Origin: Ruminiclostridium sp.
Lineage (GTDB): Bacteria > Bacillota > Clostridia > Oscillospirales > Oscillospiraceae
NCBI GenBank assembly: GCA_017560855.1
Contig: JAFZEB010000027.1
Coordinates: 1-14,371 of the forward strand
DNA: 14,371 bases
Reading direction: 5' to 3'
The notes beneath the pieces are model-generated. The model saw only the letters and a program-made list of their open reading frames with translations, did no database searches and was not told the origin of the DNA. The translations under genes were made by a program, and so were the position numbers. This document shows positions 1 to 6,402 of this stretch, in pieces (positions within the stretch are counted from its first letter, which is position 1; the number at the start of each line of letters is the position of its first letter).

Positions 1-778
1 GGAAGGGGCTCACGGCCAAAGCTGCCATGTCGGTCCAGGCCAGAACGCTGGGGGCAGCAAAGGCATCGGCCTCCACCACCTGACCGCTCTTGTGGATGCC
101 CACCGTGTGGATGTGTCCGGCGGCAATGGCGGTGATATCCTTCCAGTCCTTCACATTGCAGGAGCCGAACATGCCCTCACCGGCGGCCACCACGGTGCCG
201 TTCTGGGTGAGGCCCAGGGTGTGCTCCATGCCGGCAGCCACTGCCACGATGCCCTTCCATTCACCCAGCTTGCACTTGCCATCGCTGGGACGACCGGCAG
301 CCAGAACGGTGCCGTCTGCCTTCAGGCCCACGGTATGGTAGTCACCGGCGGCTACCGCCACCACATCGGTCCAGTCCTCCACGGCGCACTGGCCCATGGA
401 CCGGTCACCGGCAGCCAGGACGGTACCGTCCCGGCGGACCGCCACGGTGTGGTTCTTACCGGCGGCCACGGTCACCACGTCGGTCCAGCCGCTGACCTCG
501 CACTGACCGAACCGGTTGTCACCGACAGCCAGAACGGTGCCGTCGGCCTTCAGGCCCACGGTGTGGTCCTTACCGGCAGAGACGCCGCCCTGAACGGTCC
601 GCTTCACGGTGACGATCCGCTGGGCAGGGAGCTTCTCGCCGCACAGGTCACAGAATTTCGCAATATCTCGCAGAACTTCCCCGCAGCTGGGGCAGATCTT
701 ATTCACTTTGGTGCCGCACATATCGCAGAAGCGGGCTCCGGGTCGAAGCTCCACCCCGCAGGCGTTGCAAATGGCCAT
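1..778 (-). CDS. Double zinc-ribbon protein with RCC1-like repeats (C-terminus beyond window)
   Basis: Leftward reading frame open to the window edge, so the last part is missing; 259 residues are visible. Residues 4-46 carry eight cysteines as four CxxC pairs (4/7, 18/21, 29/32, 43/46), the pattern of two zinc ribbons. From about residue 65 there are five repeats of exactly 38 residues, each with an AGxxHT turn (His 72, 110, 148, 186, 224), then DGTVLAAG, a Cys, and a Trp-Thr/Lys-Asp/Gly. This is the RCC1-type beta-propeller blade pattern, though shorter than the classical blade of about 50 residues. No signal peptide or membrane segment is seen, so it is probably cytoplasmic. The start is supported by GGAGGG 6 nt upstream and by a promoter at 815-843. 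It diverges from the transporter operon. Binding partner and function are unknown; a protein-interaction scaffold is a guess from the fold. Confidence 0.85.
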   Translation of the reverse strand, partial: MAICNACGVELRPGARFCDMCGTKVNKICPSCGEVLRDIAKFCDLCGEKLPAQRIVTVKRTVQGGVSAGKDHTVGLKADGTVLAVGDNRFGQCEVSGWTDVVTVAAGKNHTVAVRRDGTVLAAGDRSMGQCAVEDWTDVVAVAAGDYHTVGLKADGTVLAAGRPSDGKCKLGEWKGIVAVAAGMEHTLGLTQNGTVVAAGEGMFGSCNVKDWKDITAIAAGHIHTVGIHKSGQVVEADAFAAPSVLAWTDMAALAVSPF

Positions 779-814
779 AATGGTCCCTCCTGAATGGTTG
801 TTTTCCTGGGTCTG

Positions 815-843
815 ATTATAGCCCATCCCAACAGAGAAAACAA
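815..843 (-). promoter_or_regulatory. Sigma-A promoter for the zinc-ribbon/RCC1 gene
   Basis: Read leftward, the -35 is TTGTTT (838-843), the spacer is 17 bp and the -10 is a perfect TATAAT (815-820). It lies 37 bp upstream of the start codon at 778. The -35 overlaps the left arm of the inverted repeat at 841-862. Confidence 0.65.
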
Positions 844-862
844 GACCCGGCCATTGGTCTTG
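841..862. promoter_or_regulatory. Inverted repeat between divergent promoters, possible operator
   Basis: Perfect 7-bp arms CAAGACC (841-847) and GGTCTTG (856-862) are separated by 8 bp. The left arm overlaps the leftward -35 and the right arm overlaps the rightward -35, so a bound repressor could silence both directions. A-tracts and T-tracts flank the repeat, so it could also form a weak hairpin, but a terminator has no obvious purpose between two divergent 5' ends. No regulator gene is adjacent. Confidence 0.4.
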
Positions 863-887
863 CTTTTCCTTCTAAAAGGACTATAAT
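860..887 (+). promoter_or_regulatory. Sigma-A promoter for the transporter/acetyltransferase/CoA-transferase operon
   Basis: The -35 is TTGCTT (860-865), the spacer is 16 bp and the -10 is a perfect TATAAT (882-887). Transcription should begin near 894, about 37 nt before the first start codon. It is the only clear promoter seen for the four rightward genes. Confidence 0.65.
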
Positions 888-930
888 AAAAGGTTGAGAA
901 CCGAAATTTCGACCCAGGAGGTCTTTTCCC

Positions 931-1908
931 ATGAACCGCAACTTCGCCCTGGGCTGTGTCTGCATCGCCATGGCCACCCTGATCTTCTCCTCCATGGAAG
1001 TAGTCTTGAAACACCCTGCCCTGTCCGGAGCCTTCCATCCCCTCCAGATCACCATGGAACGATTCCTGGTGGGCGGTCTGTGCCTGATCCCCGTGGCCGC
1101 CCACACCCTGAAAAAGAAGGGGGTCTCCCTCACCGGCCACGACCTGGCCTACTTCGCCATGACCGGCTTCCTCAACGTCTGCCTGGGCATGGTCCTCTTC
1201 CAGCTGGCAGTGACCTTCGGCCAGGCCAATGTGGTGGCGGTCATCTTTTCCGGCAACCCCATCTTTGTCACCGTTCTGGCCGCTCTGATCCTCCACGAGA
1301 CCATCCGCTGGAACAACATCCTGGCCCTGGTCTTTGAAATCCTGGGGATTCTGGTCATCGTCAACCCCTTCGGCAGCAGCCAAGTGAGCCTTCTCAGCGT
1401 GGCCCTCACCGTCCTCTCCGCCCTCCTCTTCGCCCTGTACGCCGTGCTGGGCAAGAAAAAGACCGCCCGGGTGGGGAGCATCGTGGTCACCTGCTGTTCC
1501 TTCCTCTTTGGCTCCCTGGAACTCTGCGCCCTTCTTCTGCTGGGCCACCTGGAGCCGATTGCCGCCGCCCTTCAGTCCGCCGGGCTGGACCTCTTCGCCA
1601 AGGTTCCCTTCTTCCAGGGTATCACCCAAGAGAGTCTCCCCTACTTCCTCTTCGTGGGCATCGTGAACACGGCGGCGGGCTACGTCTTCCACATGCTGGC
1701 CATCGAAAAGACCTCCGCCATCTACGGCAGTCTGGTCTTCTTCTTCAAGCCCATCCTGGCCCCCATCTTTGCCCTGCTGATCCTGGGGGAGGCCATCACC
1801 CCCACCATCCTCCTGGGTATCGCCATGTTCCTGGTGGGCAGTCTTCTGGGTATCATCCCCGCCATTCTGCGAAACCGCCGCCCCAAGGAGGTTCCTGCCC
1901 ATGAATAA
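931..1908 (+). CDS. EamA/DMT-family transporter, first of tandem pair
   Basis: A 325-residue, strongly hydrophobic protein of usual length for the drug/metabolite transporter superfamily, which has two EamA repeats of five helices each. The first repeat spans about residues 5-146 and the second about 153-315. The family motif region FQLAVTFGQANVVAV at residues 90-104 is followed by FSGNPIF and a loop containing HETIRWNN. The C-terminus is short, basic and cytosolic-looking (RNRRPKE). Such proteins usually export metabolites, amino acids or drugs across the cell membrane; the substrate cannot be read from sequence. The start is set by AGGAGG at 916-921, 9 nt upstream. The stop overlaps the start of the next gene by 8 nt, suggesting translational coupling. 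Confidence 0.9.
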   Translation: MNRNFALGCVCIAMATLIFSSMEVVLKHPALSGAFHPLQITMERFLVGGLCLIPVAAHTLKKKGVSLTGHDLAYFAMTGFLNVCLGMVLFQLAVTFGQANVVAVIFSGNPIFVTVLAALILHETIRWNNILALVFEILGILVIVNPFGSSQVSLLSVALTVLSALLFALYAVLGKKKTARVGSIVVTCCSFLFGSLELCALLLLGHLEPIAAALQSAGLDLFAKVPFFQGITQESLPYFLFVGIVNTAAGYVFHMLAIEKTSAIYGSLVFFFKPILAPIFALLILGEAITPTILLGIAMFLVGSLLGIIPAILRNRRPKEVPAHE

Positions 1909-2887
1909 AGATTTCCTGATTGGCTGTATCTGCATCGCCCTGTCGGTCACCATCTTCTCCACCATGGAGGTCTTTCTCAAGCTCCCCGCCGTGGGGGCCT
2001 TTGACCCCATGCAGCTCACCCTGGAGCGGGCCTTTGTGGGCGGACTTCTCCTCATCCCCGTGGCCCGGTATTTCCTGAAAAAGCACAGGGTGAAGCTCAC
2101 CAAACGGGACTACGGATACTTCGCCTTCTCCGGCTTTCTCACGGTGGTCCTCTTTATGGCCCTCTTCCAGCTGGCGGTGACCTTCGGCCAAGCCAACGTG
2201 GTGGCCGTCATCTTCTCCGGCAACCCCATCTTCGTCACCGTTCTGGCGGCTCTCATCCTCCATGAGGTCATCCGCTGGAACAACATCCTGGCTCTAGTCT
2301 TCGACCTGCTGGGTATCCTCATCATCGTGAACCCCTTCGGGGGCAGCGGCTTAAATCCCGTGAGCCTGGTGATGGTCCTCCTGGCCGCCCTGTTCTTCTC
2401 CCTGTACTCCGTCCTGTCCAAGCGGAAGACCGCCCGGATGAGCAGCATCGTGGTGACCTGCTTCTCCTTCCTCTTTGGCTCTGCGGAACTCTTCCTCCTT
2501 CTCCTTCTGGGCCATACGGGAGCAGGCCGTGCCATTTACGAAAAACTGGGGCTGGACATCCTCTGCGACGTCCCCTTCCTTCAGGGCTTTTCCCTGGAGA
2601 CCCTCCCCTACTTCCTCTTCATCTGCATCGTCTACTGCGCGGCAGGCTACGTCTTCCACATGATGGCCATTGAGAAGACCAGCGCCACCTATGGCAGTCT
2701 GGTGTTCTTCTTCAAGCCCATCCTGGCCCCTATTGTGGCCCTGGTGGTCCTGGGAGAACCCATCACCCCCACCATCGCCGCAGGCATCGCCATGTTCCTG
2801 GCAGGCAGTCTGCTGAGCATCATCCCCAACATCATCCGCACCAGAAAGCTCAAACAGGAGCTCCTGGCCCGTCAAACTACACTGTAA
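1901..2887 (+). CDS. EamA/DMT-family transporter, second of tandem pair
   Basis: A 328-residue paralogue of the preceding gene, with the same ten-helix, two-EamA-repeat plan. A stretch of 34 residues (about 89-122, FQLAVTFG to ALILHE) is identical between the two proteins, while the ends and loops differ. The copies therefore come from a tandem duplication that has since diverged, with this segment constrained or homogenised. AAGGAGG at 1885-1891, inside the 3' end of the first gene, is 9 nt from the ATG, and the reading frames overlap by 8 nt. The coupling makes equal synthesis likely and would suit a heterodimer, as in paired small-multidrug-resistance exporters, but DMT proteins of this size can also act alone. 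Substrate unknown. Confidence 0.9.
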   Translation: MNKDFLIGCICIALSVTIFSTMEVFLKLPAVGAFDPMQLTLERAFVGGLLLIPVARYFLKKHRVKLTKRDYGYFAFSGFLTVVLFMALFQLAVTFGQANVVAVIFSGNPIFVTVLAALILHEVIRWNNILALVFDLLGILIIVNPFGGSGLNPVSLVMVLLAALFFSLYSVLSKRKTARMSSIVVTCFSFLFGSAELFLLLLLGHTGAGRAIYEKLGLDILCDVPFLQGFSLETLPYFLFICIVYCAAGYVFHMMAIEKTSATYGSLVFFFKPILAPIVALVVLGEPITPTIAAGIAMFLAGSLLSIIPNIIRTRKLKQELLARQTTL

Positions 2888-2900
2888 GGAGGCACACCCT

Positions 2901-3551
2901 ATGTTTACCCCCATTGATCTCGCCACCTGGCCCCGCCGGGAACATTTCAATTACTACCGCAACATCCTGCCCGTGGGCTACACCATGAACGTCCGCCTGG
3001 ACGTGACCCGCTTCAAAGCCATGCTGGATAAAAACGGACTGAAGTTCTACCCCAGCTTCATCTGGTGCGTCTCCCACAACATTCTCTCCCACCCCGCCTT
3101 CCGTATGGCCGTGGACAAGGAGGGTAACCCCGGCACCCATGACGTGGTCCACCCCAACTACACCATCTTCCATGAGGATGACCACACCTTCTCCGACCTC
3201 TGGACCGAGCACAGCGAGGACTTCGCCGCCTTCTACCGGGCTGTCCAGGAGGATATGGCCACCTATGGCGGCAACCACGGCATCAAGGCCAAGCCCGGCC
3301 AGCCCTGGAACTTCTACTGCATCTCCTGCGTCCCCTGGGTGGACTTCGAGTCCTACACCTCCCATGTGGCCGGGGGCGGTCAGCCCAACATGTTCCCGGT
3401 GATCACCTACGGCAAGGCCACCGAGAAGGAGGGCAAGCTCACCCTGCCCATGGCCATCAACATCGCCCACGCCGCCGCTGACGGCTGGCACACCGCCCAG
3501 TTTGTGAACTCCCTCCAGGAGCTCCTGGACACCGTTACCCTGACCCTGTGA
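2901..3551 (+). CDS. CatA-like (chloramphenicol acetyltransferase family) O-acetyltransferase
   Basis: At 216 residues it has the usual length of the trimeric chloramphenicol acetyltransferase family, which moves acetyl from acetyl-CoA to a hydroxyl. Aligned by eye to CAT-III, the catalytic His195 is His190 in the motif HAAADG, its structural Asp199 is Asp194, Ser148 is Ser142 (ISCVPWVDF) and Thr174 is Thr169 (ITYGK). The active centre therefore looks intact. No signal peptide is seen, so it should be cytoplasmic. AAGGAGG at 2886-2892 overlaps the previous stop codon. Placement after two exporters suggests acetylation and export of the same or related compounds, but many CatA-like proteins in clostridia do not confer chloramphenicol resistance, so drug specificity should not be assumed. 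Confidence 0.85.
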   Translation: MFTPIDLATWPRREHFNYYRNILPVGYTMNVRLDVTRFKAMLDKNGLKFYPSFIWCVSHNILSHPAFRMAVDKEGNPGTHDVVHPNYTIFHEDDHTFSDLWTEHSEDFAAFYRAVQEDMATYGGNHGIKAKPGQPWNFYCISCVPWVDFESYTSHVAGGGQPNMFPVITYGKATEKEGKLTLPMAINIAHAAADGWHTAQFVNSLQELLDTVTLTL

Positions 3552-3564
3552 CCGGAGGACCCCC

Positions 3565-4890
3565 ATGACCGAACAGCTGAAACAGGAATTTAAGGAAAAA
3601 GAAATCTCTGCCGCCCAGGCCGCTGCCATGGTGAAGAGCGGCATGAATGTGTACATCGGCTGCTGCACCAGCTACGCCCGGGCCATCGCCGACGAGCTGG
3701 CCAAGCGGTCCGAGGAACTGGAGGATGTGACCATCGGCCTGTCCAACGTCTTTCCTCCCATGTCCCTGCTGGACTGCGCCAACCCCAAGGCCTTCCGGTT
3801 CTGCACCTACTTCGTGGGTTATGAGGACCGCCGTGCCCTGAAGATGGGCAGCCTGGACTATACCTCCGTCCATCTGGGCCAGGTGGATCAGTGGTGCCGC
3901 CACACCTTCCACACGGACATCGCCTTCCTGGATGTGTCCAGCCCCGACGAGAATGGATACATGAGCCACGGCGCTTCCGGTGTGTGCATGCACCCCTTCA
4001 TCCAGGAGGAGGCCAAGACCGTGGTCCTCCACGTGAACAAGTTCTCCCCCTACGTCTACGGCCAGCGGACCCTCATCCATGTCTCCGAAGCCGATCACGT
4101 GGTCTTTGCCGATGTGGAGAAGGAGACCACCCCCGGCGGCGTGGTGGAGGAGGCCGACGAGGAAGTCCTGTCCATGGCCCGGTTCCTGCTGGACGAGATC
4201 CCCGACGGGGGCTGTATCCAGCTGGGCATCGGCGAGGTGGCCTCTGCCGTGGGCTTTGGTCTCACCGGCAAGAACGACCTGGGGTGTCACACCGAGCTCA
4301 TGACCGACTCCATCATGGCCCTCATGAAGTCCGGGGTCATCAACAACAGCCGTCCCAAGTTCATCCCCAACAAATCCGTGGTGGGCTTCGCCTTCGGCTC
4401 CAAATCCCTGTATGAATATCTGGACCACAACGAGGATATGTTCTTCGGCCCCTTCCCCGTGGTGAACAACCCCATGAACATCGCCCAGAACGACAACATG
4501 ATCTCCATCAACACCGCCATGGCCATCGACCTCTTCGGCCAGATCGCCTCCGAGGGCATGGGGACCCGTCAGTTCAGCGGCACCGGCGGACAGGCCGATT
4601 ACGTCCGGGGCGCTCAGATGGCCAAGGGGGGCAAGTCCTTCTTCGCCTTCAAGTCCACCCTGGGCAAGAACCCCGACGGCTCCCCCAAGAGCCGCATCAT
4701 GCCCTTCTTCCCCCCTGCCACCATCGTCACCACCCCCCGGTCGGATGTGCAGTACGTGGTCACGGAATACGGTATGGTGAACCTGAAGCATCTCACCGTC
4801 CGGGACCGGGCCAAGGCCCTCATCGACATCGCCCACCCCGACTGCCGGGCAGAGCTGACCAAGCAAGGCAAGGAATTGGGCATCTTATAA
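3565..4890 (+). CDS. Acetyl-CoA hydrolase/transferase family CoA-transferase (4-hydroxybutyrate/butyryl-CoA:acetate type)
   Basis: A 441-residue protein, the usual length of the acetyl-CoA hydrolase/transferase family that includes 4-hydroxybutyrate CoA-transferase and butyryl-CoA:acetate CoA-transferase. The visible marks are GIGEVASAVG (221-230), the catalytic glutamate Glu244 in CHTELMTDS, the GTGGQADYVRGA oxyanion/CoA loop (339-350) and the C-terminal VTEYGMVNLK...IAHPDCR block. Known members form a glutamyl-CoA thioester and swap CoA between acids in the cytoplasm of fermenting anaerobes. The substrate acid cannot be decided here. The start is supported by GGAGG 6 nt upstream, and it lies 13 nt after the acetyltransferase stop. 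It is last in the four-gene operon. The stop codon lies in the loop of the first hairpin of the array that follows. Confidence 0.88.
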   Translation: MTEQLKQEFKEKEISAAQAAAMVKSGMNVYIGCCTSYARAIADELAKRSEELEDVTIGLSNVFPPMSLLDCANPKAFRFCTYFVGYEDRRALKMGSLDYTSVHLGQVDQWCRHTFHTDIAFLDVSSPDENGYMSHGASGVCMHPFIQEEAKTVVLHVNKFSPYVYGQRTLIHVSEADHVVFADVEKETTPGGVVEEADEEVLSMARFLLDEIPDGGCIQLGIGEVASAVGFGLTGKNDLGCHTELMTDSIMALMKSGVINNSRPKFIPNKSVVGFAFGSKSLYEYLDHNEDMFFGPFPVVNNPMNIAQNDNMISINTAMAIDLFGQIASEGMGTRQFSGTGGQADYVRGAQMAKGGKSFFAFKSTLGKNPDGSPKSRIMPFFPPATIVTTPRSDVQYVVTEYGMVNLKHLTVRDRAKALIDIAHPDCRAELTKQGKELGIL

Positions 4891-5007
4891 TCAGATGCCC
4901 AGTGAAATTGAGCCGTTGGCTCAGTGAAATACGCATACGCGTGTGAAATTCGGCCTTTGGCCCAGTGATATTGCCCCCTTGGGGCAGTTGTTGTGTCCCT
5001 TTGGGAC
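4877..5007 (+). repeat. Array of short, unlike hairpins at about 21-bp spacing
   Basis: After a 9-bp stem that straddles the CoA-transferase stop (4877-4885 with 4893-4901) come five small palindromes: GAGCC-gtt-GGCTC (4910-4922), ACGC-atac-GCGT (4931-4942), GGCC-ttt-GGCC (4952-4962), GCCCC-ctt-GGGGC (4973-4985) and GTCCC-ttt-GGGAC (4995-5007). Arm sequences differ between units but remain complementary, while the linkers are alike: GTGAAATT at 4902 and 4943, GTGAAAT at 4924, GTGATATT at 4965 and a degenerate GTTGTTGT at 4987. Left arms begin at 4910, 4931, 4952, 4973 and 4995, a spacing of 21-22 bp. It occupies the first part of the gene-free stretch 4891-5241. Function unknown; it could be an mRNA 3'-end structure or a protein-binding array. 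Confidence 0.75.
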
Positions 5008-5017
5008 GATCAGAATG

Positions 5018-5059
5018 AAAAAGGTCCTGCCGCAAAATGATTTGCGGCAGGACCTTTTT
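5018..5059. terminator. Bidirectional rho-independent terminator
   Basis: Perfect 19-bp arms (5018-5036 and 5041-5059) close an ATGA loop. The stem is GC-rich in the middle (GGTCCTGCCGC) with five A at one end and five T at the other, so it works on either strand. It ends the rightward four-gene operon and, on the other strand, any leftward transcript of the recombinase gene running past element copy A. Confidence 0.9.
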
Positions 5060-5233
5060 GCCTCGCAGAGTTTCGTCGCCGCAGCGGCGAAACAGAGTCT
5101 AGTCCGTTTTCCGGCGCGACATGTGCGTGCCGGAAAACACTTCTCGGCCTGCAAACGTGCGGGCCTTGGCCCGTGCGCTGCAGCAGGCCGCAAAACATAC
5201 TTGAGAGAGCCCAGCGAAGCGGGTCTCTCAAGT
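5060..5233 (-). repeat. Multi-hairpin element, copy A (downstream of recombinase)
   Basis: A 174-bp direct-repeat partner of 6403-6577. In plus-strand order it has four hairpins: TCGCCG/CGGCGA around 5076-5090; a stem 5106-5118 with 5126-5138 whose loop is ACATGTG; GGCCTGC (5147-5153) with GCAGGCC (5183-5189) enclosing CGGGCC-tt-GGCCCG; and a 13-bp stem with one bulge (5199-5212 with 5221-5233). The third block (5140-5188) is nearly identical in both copies. The second and fourth hairpins have different stem bases in the two copies yet stay paired. Its right end is 8 bp from the recombinase stop codon. The short frames here have no good ribosome sites or family features and are not called as genes. 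Together with the array and terminator it fills 4891-5241. Confidence 0.7.
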
Positions 5234-5241
5234 CATAACGC

Positions 5242-6327
5242 TCAAGTCCGCTTTTTCCGTCCGTCCAACTTTGCCATATTGGAGTGGAGGACCTTCTGGT
5301 CCCGGTGGGTGTAGATGTTGGCGGTCACCGAGATATTGGCGTGGCCCATGAGCTCCTTGGCCACATTGATGGGCACCCCTGCCCTCTGGAGATCGGTGCA
5401 GAAGGTGTGCCGCAGACAGTAGGGGGTCAGGTCCGGGGCCAGAACGCTCTTAACGATCTGGCCGTCCACCACCTTGGCCCCCATGTGGATATCCAGAGCC
5501 TTGGCAAAGCTCTGCCACCGCCGCCGCTGGCTGTTGGCGCTGGGGATATTTCCCCGGGCATCCGGGAAAACCGGCTGATCGGCCTCTCCCCGGGCGGCCC
5601 ACATCTTCTCCCGCAGCTCCTGGCGCATGGGGATGTCTCGGGTCCCCGCCTCGGTCTTGGGCCGCTTGATGGTCCGGGAGCCGCTCTCCACCGCTTTGTA
5701 CACATGGATCTCGTTCCGCTGGAAGTCAATGTCCGACCAGAGCAGGGCCGCGGTCTCTCCCGGCCGCAGACCGGCATAGAGAATGGTGAGGACCCACAGA
5801 CCCGCCGGGTGGTCCTGGGCCACCGCCAGCAGATGTTTGCGCTCCTTGTCGGTGATGGTCCGGTGGCTGCCCCGGCTGGTCTCGGGCAGGACCAACCCTT
5901 CTGCCGGGTCGTAGACGATGAGCCGGGACCGACGGGCCTGGCGGAAGAGTTCCTGGAGGACCATCCGCAGCTTGGACAGGTGGGAGTAGGACTTCCCCGC
6001 CTGGGTGTTCAGGATGGCCTGGAGGTCCAGGTCCCGGATATCCCGGAGCTTTCGGTGGCCGATGACCGGGCGGATGTACCCCTCATACTTTTCGTCATAG
6101 AGAGCCAGGCTTTTTGGGGTGATCCCCGAGGGTTCCTTGTAGACCTCCTTCCACCGCCGGAACCACTGGTCCACGGTGGCATCGACGCTGACCGTCAAGT
6201 CCCGCTCATGAAGACTCTCCAGCAGCTGGGCCAGCTTGGCGCAGGCCTCCTCCTCGGTCTTGCCCCGGACCTCATACCGGCGGCCGCCCCAGGTAACACT
6301 TTTACGGACGTAGACATAGTTTTTCAT
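5242..6327 (-). CDS. Tyrosine recombinase / phage-type integrase
   Basis: A 361-residue protein, normal for the family. The N-terminus (about 1-45) has the short beta-rich arm-binding look (YVYVRKSVTWGGRRYEVRGKT), residues 45-140 form the core-binding SAM-like domain, and 155-350 the catalytic domain. Catalytic positions are Arg188 in AGLRPGE, Lys224 (or Lys221) in IKRPKTEAGTR, Arg306 and His307 in YCLRHTF, His329 in MGHANIS and nucleophile Tyr339 in IYTH. The usual first His of HxxR is Tyr303. The reaction is site-specific DNA strand exchange via a 3'-phosphotyrosine. The gene stands alone: no excisionase, repressor or tRNA lies beside it. It is bracketed by two direct copies of a multi-hairpin element. 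The ATG has AGGAGG 7 nt upstream, buried in a hairpin. No convincing promoter is seen. Confidence 0.92.
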   Translation of the reverse strand: MKNYVYVRKSVTWGGRRYEVRGKTEEEACAKLAQLLESLHERDLTVSVDATVDQWFRRWKEVYKEPSGITPKSLALYDEKYEGYIRPVIGHRKLRDIRDLDLQAILNTQAGKSYSHLSKLRMVLQELFRQARRSRLIVYDPAEGLVLPETSRGSHRTITDKERKHLLAVAQDHPAGLWVLTILYAGLRPGETAALLWSDIDFQRNEIHVYKAVESGSRTIKRPKTEAGTRDIPMRQELREKMWAARGEADQPVFPDARGNIPSANSQRRRWQSFAKALDIHMGAKVVDGQIVKSVLAPDLTPYCLRHTFCTDLQRAGVPINVAKELMGHANISVTANIYTHRDQKVLHSNMAKLDGRKKRT

Positions 6328-6331
6328 AACA

Positions 6332-6375
6332 AAACCTCCTGTTTTGGGATGATGTCATCCTACAACAGGAGGTTT
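6332..6375 (-). promoter_or_regulatory. Hairpin that sequesters the recombinase ribosome-binding site
   Basis: Perfect 12-bp arms AAACCTCCTGTT (6332-6343) and AACAGGAGGTTT (6364-6375), as read on the plus strand. In the leftward mRNA the 3' arm contains the AGGAGG used by the recombinase (6335-6340) and the 5' arm contains its exact complement CCTCCT. The 20-nt interval holds a second palindrome, GGATGA-tg-TCATCC (6347-6360), so the whole can stack into one long hairpin. This should keep translation very low unless the structure is opened. On the plus strand it is followed by six T (6377-6382), so it could end rightward transcripts, but none is expected here. Confidence 0.7.
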
Positions 6376-6402
6376 CTTTTTTCTGTGCGGAGAATACGAA
6401 AA

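Noticed and set aside
703..2103. Leftward frame of 466 codons spanning the zinc-ribbon start and the first exporter
   Set aside because: Runs antisense through the exporter and out of frame with the zinc-ribbon gene; Gln/Asp/Gly-rich with no recognisable domain.
3535..4866. Long leftward open frame opposite the CoA-transferase (443 codons)
   Set aside because: Shadow frame in GC-rich sequence. The sense frame has the catalytic Glu and family motifs; the antisense has low-complexity Gly/Val/His content.
4900..5007. CRISPR array
   Set aside because: Units are about 21 bp with conserved linkers and self-complementary variable parts. There are no 28-37 bp repeats with unique spacers and no cas genes.
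4943..5314. Small frames in the repeat-rich gap (both strands)
   Set aside because: They read through the terminator and hairpin elements, have no suitable ribosome sites and change frame between the two copies of the repeat.
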